Source: an uncultured Flavobacteriaceae bacterium
GTDB taxonomy: Bacteria > Bacteroidota > Bacteroidia > Flavobacteriales > Flavobacteriaceae
Assembly (NCBI GenBank): GCA_947311815.1
Contig: CAMZMA010000121.1
Location: 1-7,815 of the forward strand
Direction of reading: 5' to 3'
DNA: 7,815 bases
Made by a program: the position numbers and the translations under genes. This document shows, piece by piece, positions 1 to 4,782 of the stretch. The notes below the pieces were generated by a model that did not search any database, was not told the DNA's origin, and saw only the letters and a program-made list of their open reading frames with translations. Within the stretch, counting starts at the first letter, position 1. The number at the start of each line of letters is the position of its first letter.

Positions 1-93
1 ATCTCACGTATTTATTGAATTTTTACTTCGATTCTTATATCGAACCCAGGTTAAGAAAACATCTCATTTTGGTTTGTCATACCTATAAACAAA
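1..93. other. Non-coding left edge, possible degenerate intergenic repeat
   Basis: No open frame or RNA gene is visible here. The hexamer ATCTCA occurs at 1-6 and again at 61-66, a 60-base interval that would fit the ends of two decayed copies of one repeat unit. The stretch around 38-56 (TATCGAACCCAGGTT) resembles dispersed intergenic sequence I associate with flavobacterial genomes. That is recollection, not something the window proves. It could equally be the tail of a gap whose gene lies to the left. Confidence 0.25.
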
Positions 94-126
94 AGACCTC
101 ACAGGTTTTCAAAACCTGTGAGGTCT
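94..126. terminator. Bidirectional hairpin terminator, REP-like palindrome
   Basis: AGACCTCACAGGTTTT (94-109) and its exact reverse complement (111-126) flank a single C, giving a 16-bp perfect inverted repeat. In RNA this would be a 12-bp GC-containing stem with a TTTTCAAAA loop. On the minus strand it is followed by TTTTGTTT and on the plus strand by ATATTTTTT, so it can end transcripts from either side. It begins 21 bases after the lpd stop codon and is the natural lpd terminator. The GACCTCACAGG core resembles a palindrome I remember as repeated many times in flavobacterial genomes, so it may belong to a dispersed REP-like family. That part is inference. Confidence 0.8.
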
Positions 127-147
127 ATATTTTTTACTAATGTTAAA

Positions 148-1548
148 TTACGCATTCAACGGTTTTCCGTCCCAAGCAGCTTTGGCAGCCTCTTTTACTG
201 CTTCAGAATAGGTTGGATGTCCGTGACAAATACGTGCTAAATCTTCTGCCGATGCTCTATACTCCATAGCAACTGCCGCTTCCATAATTAAATCGGCAGC
301 TCTTGCCCCAACCATATGAACTCCTAAAATTTCATCGGTAGTTTTGTTGGCTAGTATTTTTACAAATCCGTCAATATCTCCACTAGCACGAGAGCGTCCT
401 AATGCACGCATCAAAAATTTACCCGATTTATAATCTACACCTGCATCTTTTAATTCTTGTTCGGTTTTACCAACAGCAGCAACTTCTGGCCATGTATAAA
501 CGACTCCTGGAATTAAATTATAATCGATATGTGGTTTTTGACCCGCAATAAACTCAGTAACAACAACCGCTTCTTCTTCGGCTTTATGCGCTAACATTGC
601 TCCTTCAATTACATCGCCAATGGCGTAAATATTTTTAGTACTTGTTTGTAAATGATTATTTACTTCTACTTGTTTTCGGTCGTTTAATTTTACGCCTGCA
701 GCGGCTAAATTTAATCCGTCTGTAAACGGTTTTCTACCCACAGCAACCAAGCAATAATCGCCTGTAAAAGTAACTTCTTTCCCTTTTTTATCGGTAGCTT
801 TTACCTCCACTTCATCGCCTTTTCTTTCTACAGATGAAACGCCATGACCTACAGCAAATTTCATTCCTTGTTTTTTTAATACTTTTTGCAATTCTTTAGA
901 CACATCAGCATCCATTGTTGGTGTAATTTTTGGCGCATATTCAATAACGGTTACATCAGCTCCTAAACGTTTGTAAACAGAACCTAATTCTAAACCGATA
1001 ACACCACCACCAATCACCAATAAATGTTTTGGGATTTCTGATAATTTTAACGCTTCGGTAGAGGTAATTACACGCTCTTTATCAATCGAAATAAATGGCA
1101 ATGTAGAAGGTTTAGAACCTGTTGCTATGATGATATTTACACCTTCAATCGTTTCATCAGTACCATCATTTTTAGTGATTTTTACATGTGTAGCATCTAC
1201 AAAAGAACCCAATCCTTCGTAAACATCTACCTTATTCTTATCCATTAAATATTGGATTCCTGCAGTGGTTTGAGAAACTACCGTTTCTTTACGAGCCACC
1301 ATTTTTGCAAAATCTACCGTTGGTTTTTCAATAGAAATACCGTGTATATCAAAATGATGAACAGCATCGTAATAATGATGCGAAGAGTCTAATAATGCTT
1401 TTGATGGAATGCATCCTACATTTAAACAAGTGCCGCCAAGGGTACTATATTTTTCTATAATGGCAACTTTTTTTCCTAATTGAGAAGCTCTCACTGCGGC
1501 AATATAACCACCAGGTCCAGAACCTATAACGATGATGTCGTATTTCAT
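148..1548 (-). CDS. lpd: Dihydrolipoyl dehydrogenase (E3)
   Basis: This is the FAD-containing E3 subunit, which reoxidises the dihydrolipoyl group of pyruvate, 2-oxoglutarate and branched-chain 2-oxoacid dehydrogenase complexes (and of the glycine cleavage system) with NAD+ in the cytoplasm. The 466-residue product has every family hallmark: the FAD-binding GSGPGG at 9-14, the redox disulfide in GGTCLNVGCIPSK (Cys41 and Cys46), ATGSKP near 142-147, an NAD-binding GGGVIG at 180-185, and a C-terminal interface domain with HGHPTYSE supplying the His444-Glu449 pair. The length is normal. The frame is open for 11 codons further upstream, but the chosen ATG at 1548 puts the N-terminal beta strand (MKYDIIVIGSG) right at the start, as in homologues, and it follows a likely promoter. 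No E1 or E2 gene is adjacent, so this is a stand-alone E3. A strong hairpin follows the gene. Confidence 0.98.
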   Translation of the reverse strand: MKYDIIVIGSGPGGYIAAVRASQLGKKVAIIEKYSTLGGTCLNVGCIPSKALLDSSHHYYDAVHHFDIHGISIEKPTVDFAKMVARKETVVSQTTAGIQYLMDKNKVDVYEGLGSFVDATHVKITKNDGTDETIEGVNIIIATGSKPSTLPFISIDKERVITSTEALKLSEIPKHLLVIGGGVIGLELGSVYKRLGADVTVIEYAPKITPTMDADVSKELQKVLKKQGMKFAVGHGVSSVERKGDEVEVKATDKKGKEVTFTGDYCLVAVGRKPFTDGLNLAAAGVKLNDRKQVEVNNHLQTSTKNIYAIGDVIEGAMLAHKAEEEAVVVTEFIAGQKPHIDYNLIPGVVYTWPEVAAVGKTEQELKDAGVDYKSGKFLMRALGRSRASGDIDGFVKILANKTTDEILGVHMVGARAADLIMEAAVAMEYRASAEDLARICHGHPTYSEAVKEAAKAAWDGKPLNA

Positions 1549-1578
1549 TGTAACTATTTTTAGTACTATTTTAAATAA

Positions 1579-1586
1579 CAAAAATA
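1579..1586 (-). promoter_or_regulatory. Candidate lpd promoter (-7 box)
   Basis: Read on the minus strand this is TATTTTTG, a full match to the Bacteroidota -7 element TAnnTTTG, ending 30 bases before the lpd ATG. No clear TTG -33 box lies at the usual distance. The best sequence there is GGTTA near 1605-1609, so the upstream half is weak. It also argues against the longer lpd reading frame, whose start would fall inside this element. Confidence 0.5.
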
Positions 1587-1593
1587 CATATTA

Positions 1594-1626
1594 TTGTTGA
1601 TTTTTAACCGTAGCTTAGTACTTTTG
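1594..1626 (+). promoter_or_regulatory. Candidate promoter of the haem-binding protein/glycosyltransferase unit
   Basis: TTGTTG at 1594-1599, then 19 bases, then TACTTTTG at 1619-1626, which fits the Bacteroidota TTG / TAnnTTTG form. The start of transcription would fall near 1630-1633, leaving a leader of about 20 bases with the A-rich AATTAAAAATTACATAAA before the ATG. It is divergent from, and only 8 bases away from, the lpd -7 box, so the two polymerases would compete for this spacer. Confidence 0.6.
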
Positions 1627-1652
1627 TTACGTCGAATTAAAAATTACATAAA

Positions 1653-2123
1653 ATGAGAAAACAATTTACAAAATACATTATTGCTCCGTTGGTTATTTTA
1701 ATGGTTACCATCCAATTTTTTCGCCCAGATAAGAACGAAGGAGACATGAAACTCGCTCCGTTTTTAGCAGATACCAACGCACCTACCGAAGTGGGCGAAA
1801 TCATAAAAAATGCCTGTGCAGATTGCCATAGCAACCGTACCAAATACCCTTGGTATAGTAATATTGCTCCTATTAGTTTTAAAATGGCAGCTCATGTAAT
1901 AGAAGGAAAAGAAGAACTTAATTTCTCTGAATGGCAATCGTATTCTATAAAGAAAAAAGACCATAAATTAGAAGAAATCATTGAAGAACTAGACGAAAAA
2001 GAAATGCCTCTAAAATCATATTTATTAATGCACAATGAAGCTAGATTAACCAATAAACAGGTAGAAATGATGAAAAATTGGGCAAGCACAAAACGAAAAG
2101 CCTACCAACAAAGACTCAAATAA
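1653..2123 (+). CDS. Haem-binding domain protein, membrane anchored
   Basis: This 156-residue protein matches the small haem-binding-domain family common in Bacteroidota (Pfam Haem_bd). Residues 8-22 form one hydrophobic segment, after a short positively charged start, that would act as a signal anchor and place the rest in the periplasm. CADCH (55-59) is a c-type CxxCH haem attachment site, followed by the family's conserved N-x-T-x-YPWYS pattern (61-69). MPL at 118-120 and NW at 142-143 also fit family positions. The residue 95-117 region is rich in Lys and Glu and probably helical. Attachment of haem c would need a cytochrome c maturation system encoded elsewhere. The electron-transfer partner and physiological role are unknown. 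It shares a transcript with the next gene, whose start codon directly follows this stop. Confidence 0.88.
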   Translation: MRKQFTKYIIAPLVILMVTIQFFRPDKNEGDMKLAPFLADTNAPTEVGEIIKNACADCHSNRTKYPWYSNIAPISFKMAAHVIEGKEELNFSEWQSYSIKKKDHKLEEIIEELDEKEMPLKSYLLMHNEARLTNKQVEMMKNWASTKRKAYQQRLK

Positions 2124-3362
2124 TTGCAACATTCGGTTTTAATTATTGGTACCGTTTGGGTAGAACCCAATTCTTCTGCTGCAGGCAGTAGGATGTTGCA
2201 ATTGATTGAATTATTTTTAGTAAAAAATTACCGAATTACGTTTGCTTCTACATCAGTAAAAGGAGAAAAAGCAACCGATTTATCTGCACTCGGTATTGAT
2301 GAAGTCTCTATTCAATTAAACCATGCTTCTTTTGATGATTTTGTGCAAAAACTGAATCCAACTCTTGTTGTTTTCGACCGATTTACTACCGAAGAACAAT
2401 TTGGTTGGCGTGTAGCAGAAAACTGCCCAAATGCACTTAGGATTTTAGACACCGAAGATTTACACTCACTCAGAAAAACAAGACATGAAGCGCTAAAAAA
2501 AGGAATTGATTTTTCTTTAGATGATTTACTTTCTGCTACAATTACCCAACGAGAAATCGCCGCTATTTTACGCTGCGATTTGTCGTTAATCATCTCTACT
2601 TTTGAAATGGATTTACTACAAAATCTGTTTAAAATTGATAAAAATATCCTTTACCATTTGCCTTTTTTATTAAATGCAATTGATGCAAAAACCCAAAAGA
2701 AATGGAAATCTTTTGAAGAGCGACATCATTTTGTGTGTATCGGTAATTTTTTACACCAACCCAATGTTGATGCTGTTTTACAACTAAAAAACACAATTTG
2801 GAAACCCATTAAAAAACAACTACCAAAAGCCGAATTACATATTTATGGTGCGTACCCAACACAACAAATTTTAGAATTGCACCATAAAAAAGAAGGATTT
2901 ATGGTAAAAGGCTTCACTAAAAATGCTCAAAAAATAGTAGAAAACGCCAAAGTGGTTTTAGCTCCTTTACGATTTGGTGCTGGTATTAAAGGAAAACTTA
3001 CCGAAGCCATGGTTTGTGGCACACCTAGTGTAACCACAACAATTGGCGCAGAAGGCATGCATAAAAATTTGCCTTGGAATGGTTTTATTACCGATAATTT
3101 TAATGACTTTGCTAAAAAGTCAGTAGAGTTATATACCGACCAATCAATTTGGAAAGAAGCCCAAAAAAACGGAATTCACATCATCAATCAATGCTATAAT
3201 AAAGATTCTTTGAGTATGCCTTTTATCAAAAAAATGAATGATATTTATATTCATTTAAAAAAACACAGAACTCAAAATTTTTTAGGAAACCTACTTCAAC
3301 ATCAAACTTTACAAGCCACAAAATACATGAGTAAATGGATTGAGGTTAAGAATAAAATTTAA
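2124..3362 (+). CDS. Glycosyltransferase, GT-B fold, GT4-like
   Basis: A 412-residue glycosyltransferase. The N-terminal acceptor domain starts with SVLIIGTVWVEPNSSAAGSR (4-23), the first strand and loop of a GT-B fold. The C-terminal donor domain carries GNFLHQPNVDA (207-217), ELHIYGAYP (237-245) and the nucleotide-sugar-binding stretch PLRFGAGIKGKLTEAM (281-296), in which Glu294 is the likely ribose-contacting acid, followed by CGTPSVTT. The sugar donor and acceptor cannot be read from sequence; polysaccharide or cell-surface glycan synthesis is the usual role. The start is unusual: the in-frame stop of the preceding gene (2121-2123) is directly followed by TTG. The next in-frame ATG (2193) would delete the first strand and the conserved SSAAG loop, so TTG is preferred. 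There is no membrane segment, so it is probably cytoplasmic. Translation is likely coupled to the upstream gene. Confidence 0.88.
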   Translation: MQHSVLIIGTVWVEPNSSAAGSRMLQLIELFLVKNYRITFASTSVKGEKATDLSALGIDEVSIQLNHASFDDFVQKLNPTLVVFDRFTTEEQFGWRVAENCPNALRILDTEDLHSLRKTRHEALKKGIDFSLDDLLSATITQREIAAILRCDLSLIISTFEMDLLQNLFKIDKNILYHLPFLLNAIDAKTQKKWKSFEERHHFVCIGNFLHQPNVDAVLQLKNTIWKPIKKQLPKAELHIYGAYPTQQILELHHKKEGFMVKGFTKNAQKIVENAKVVLAPLRFGAGIKGKLTEAMVCGTPSVTTTIGAEGMHKNLPWNGFITDNFNDFAKKSVELYTDQSIWKEAQKNGIHIINQCYNKDSLSMPFIKKMNDIYIHLKKHRTQNFLGNLLQHQTLQATKYMSKWIEVKNKI

Positions 3363-3396
3363 CCATTGTCATTTATTTTGTAAATTACAAAAACTA

Positions 3397-3428
3397 TTTA
3401 CCTATAAGACTCCTAATTATTAGGTAAA
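3397..3428. repeat. Inverted repeat in the spacer before the GreA-like gene
   Basis: TTTACCTA (3397-3404) and TAGGTAAA (3421-3428) are exact reverse complements separated by 16 bases, in the 105-base gap after the glycosyltransferase gene. On the plus strand it is followed by A residues, not T, so it is a poor intrinsic terminator for that gene. It may be a protein-binding site for the downstream gene or a weak processing hairpin. No convincing promoter was found here; the closest is TTATTTTG at 3373-3380, which lacks the conserved A and a spaced TTG. Confidence 0.35.
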
Positions 3429-3467
3429 AAAACCACAAGAATACAGATACCTATTAGTAGATTTACT

Positions 3468-3917
3468 ATGAACCTAAAACAACAATTATACACTCTTTGT
3501 ACAGAAATCGTCAATAAACGTTTGCAAACAATTGAAACAAGCATTACTTCTCATCAAAAAGCATTACAATCTGAAACCAAAAGTTCGGCAGGCGATAAAC
3601 ATGAAACAGGTAGAGCAATGTTGCAATTAGAAATGGAAAAAGCAGGACAACAATTTTCGGTTGTTTCTAAAATGAAAGATGTTTTATCTAAAATTGATGT
3701 TTCTAAAACAACGAATACGGTGCATTTAGGTAGTGTAGTAATTACAACTACAAACAACTACTTTTTAAGTGTAAGCGCAGGTAAACTAACAGTAAATAAT
3801 GAAGATTATTTTGCTATTTCTTCTGATGCTCCTATCGGGAAATTGCTCTTAGGAAAACAACAAAAAGACACCGTTATTTGGAACGGAATTAGTCAAAAAA
3901 TTATAACGATTTTATAA
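3468..3917 (+). CDS. GreA/GreB-like small protein
   Basis: A 149-residue cytoplasmic protein with the architecture of a transcript-cleavage factor. The N-terminal half (about 1-75) is charged and helical, fit for a coiled coil, and includes KSSAGDKHETGRAM (38-51), a pattern seen in a Bacteroidota family related to GreA/GreB. The C-terminal half (about 85-149) is beta-rich and ends with SSDAPIGKLLLGKQQKDTV (118-136), like the C-terminal FKBP-type fold of GreA, where 'S..SP.G.ALLGK..GD.V' is typical. I recall members of this family often being labelled 3-oxoacyl-ACP synthase in databases. Nothing here supports that: there is no thiolase fold, no catalytic Cys-His-His/Asn set, and it is far too short. 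Whether it binds RNA polymerase is unknown. It starts at an ATG 105 bases after the preceding gene and probably has its own promoter. Confidence 0.7.
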   Translation: MNLKQQLYTLCTEIVNKRLQTIETSITSHQKALQSETKSSAGDKHETGRAMLQLEMEKAGQQFSVVSKMKDVLSKIDVSKTTNTVHLGSVVITTTNNYFLSVSAGKLTVNNEDYFAISSDAPIGKLLLGKQQKDTVIWNGISQKIITIL

Positions 3918-3990
3918 AAACACCTGTTAGAATGTGTTTATCCTCCTTTGGTATGTATAAAAAACGAATCGCAAAAAACGATTTCAAAAC

Positions 3991-4021
3991 TTGCAAAAAG
4001 TTATCTTTTAAGTTAACTTTG
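3991..4021 (+). promoter_or_regulatory. Toxin-antitoxin promoter with overlapping palindromic operator
   Basis: TTG at 3991-3993, 20 bases, then TAACTTTG at 4014-4021 matches the Bacteroidota promoter form. The perfect 10-bp palindrome AAGTTAACTT (4010-4019) covers the -7 box, and an extra AAGTTA half-site lies at 3998-4003, 12 bases upstream. The same bases also form a wider inverted repeat, AAAGTTA (3997-4003) with TAACTTT (4014-4020). This is where an HTH antitoxin would be expected to bind for autorepression. The toxin ATG begins only 4 bases after the -7 box, so transcription may start at or beside the first codon. Confidence 0.6.
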
Positions 4022-4025
4022 CTAC

Positions 4026-4373
4026 ATGATTAGAAAAATAATATTCTTTGAAAATCATTTTATTGAGTTTTATCAAAAACAGAATTCAAAAGTTAAAGGA
4101 AAAATACAATATGCTTTTGAATTAATAAAGCAAGTGAATAAAGTTCCTAAAAAGTTTCTCAAACATTTAACTGGAACTAAAGGACTTTATGAAATAAGAA
4201 TTGATTATCAGTCAAATATTTATCGAATATTTTGCTGTTTTGACAAAGGTAAATTAGTTGTTCTTTTTAATGGATTTCAAAAGAAAACCCAGAAGGCACC
4301 AAAAAAAGAAATTGAAAAAGCAAAAAAATTAATGGAAAAATATTTTGAACAAAAAAACAAAGGAAATGGATAA
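4026..4373 (+). CDS. HigB/Gp49-like toxin of a type II toxin-antitoxin pair
   Basis: A 115-residue basic protein of the RelE/HigB (phage Gp49-like) superfamily, whose members are mostly ribosome-dependent mRNA endonucleases that slow growth when freed from the antitoxin. The characteristic segments are LKHLTGTKGLYEIRID (45-60), NIYRIFCCFD (64-73) and VVLFNGFQKKTQKAPKKEIE (78-97), the last being very typical of the Gp49-like group. The length is usual for the family. The C-terminus is Lys-rich. The gene precedes its antitoxin, the order found in higBA modules, and overlaps it by 8 bases (ATGGATAA), so the two are translated together. A promoter with a palindrome lies directly upstream. The specific cleavage site and biological trigger cannot be inferred. 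The very A-rich sequence fits an acquired accessory module, though neighbours are also AT-rich. Confidence 0.9.
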   Translation: MIRKIIFFENHFIEFYQKQNSKVKGKIQYAFELIKQVNKVPKKFLKHLTGTKGLYEIRIDYQSNIYRIFCCFDKGKLVVLFNGFQKKTQKAPKKEIEKAKKLMEKYFEQKNKGNG

Positions 4374-4665
4374 ATATAAAAACATAACTAATTTTGAACA
4401 ACTTATTGAAGTTGAACACGGAAAAATAGGAACTGAAGGCAGAAATAAATATGAAGAGAATGCTCAAATGTTTATTATTTCTGAAATGTTAAAAGAAGCT
4501 AGAAAAGAAGCAAAAATGACTCAAGAACAATTAGCCGAAAAAACAGGAACAAAAAAAAGTTATATTTCTAAATTAGAGAATGCTAAAGGAAACATTCAGC
4601 TATCCACTTTAATCCGAATTTTTGAACAAGGTTTAAATCGTAAAATTGGATTAACATTCCTTTAA
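4366..4665 (+). CDS. HigA-like antitoxin, XRE-family HTH
   Basis: A 99-residue antitoxin with an acidic N-terminal region (about 1-35, the likely toxin-contacting part) and an XRE/Cro-type helix-turn-helix domain at about 39-94. Within it, MTQEQLAEKTGTKKSYISKL (51-70) contains the two core helices and the recognition helix (KKSYISKLENAKGN, 63-76). The domain should bind the palindrome upstream of the toxin gene and repress the operon. The frame is open further upstream with a TTG at 4345, but the ATG at 4366 is preferred: it sits behind AAAGGAA and makes the 8-base overlap with the toxin gene that is typical of such pairs. No transposase, integrase or other mobile gene is nearby. Confidence 0.9.
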   Translation: MDKYKNITNFEQLIEVEHGKIGTEGRNKYEENAQMFIISEMLKEARKEAKMTQEQLAEKTGTKKSYISKLENAKGNIQLSTLIRIFEQGLNRKIGLTFL

Positions 4666-4782
4666 CCTATATTTAAATATCGCCACTAAGCAAAATCTAG
4701 CTAAAGAAGGAAACCCTGACAGGTACTGGTATTTTTATCAAAATAAGATTATCTTGTCGTGCTTCTTTACAATAAGATTTAA
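4666..4782. other. Convergent spacer between the antitoxin and peptidase genes
   Basis: This 117-base gap lies between converging genes and holds no credible gene. It contains the palindrome ATATTTAAATAT (4669-4680), just after the antitoxin stop, and a decayed CCTGACAGG palindrome (4715-4723) that resembles the core of dispersed flavobacterial palindromes. It also has AAGATTATCTT (4745-4755), and AAGATT paired with AATCTT (4774-4779 and 4785-4790) across the peptidase stop. None has the GC stem plus T-run of a strong terminator, although the convergent arrangement calls for one. Confidence 0.35.

Noticed and set aside
40..56. CGAACCC as part of a tRNA T-arm
   Set aside because: No acceptor stem, anticodon arm or matching GGTTC half could be found around it.
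3373..3380. TTATTTTG as a promoter -7 box for the GreA-like gene
   Set aside because: It lacks the conserved A of TAnnTTTG and has no TTG at 17-23 bases upstream; it also leaves a long leader.
3918..3939. AAACAC/GTGTTT hairpin after the GreA-like gene as a terminator
   Set aside because: The stem is only 6 bp with two G-C pairs, the loop is 10 bases, and no clean T-run follows; not convincing.
3960..3989. GAATCG/CGATTC repeat before the toxin gene as a CRISPR or integration site
   Set aside because: A single short inverted repeat with an A-run between; no direct-repeat array and no integrase.
3468..4665. GreA-like gene and toxin-antitoxin pair as one defence operon
   Set aside because: A 108-base gap and a separate promoter lie between them, and the GreA-like family is a housekeeping-type protein; no nuclease, helicase or sensor gene accompanies them.
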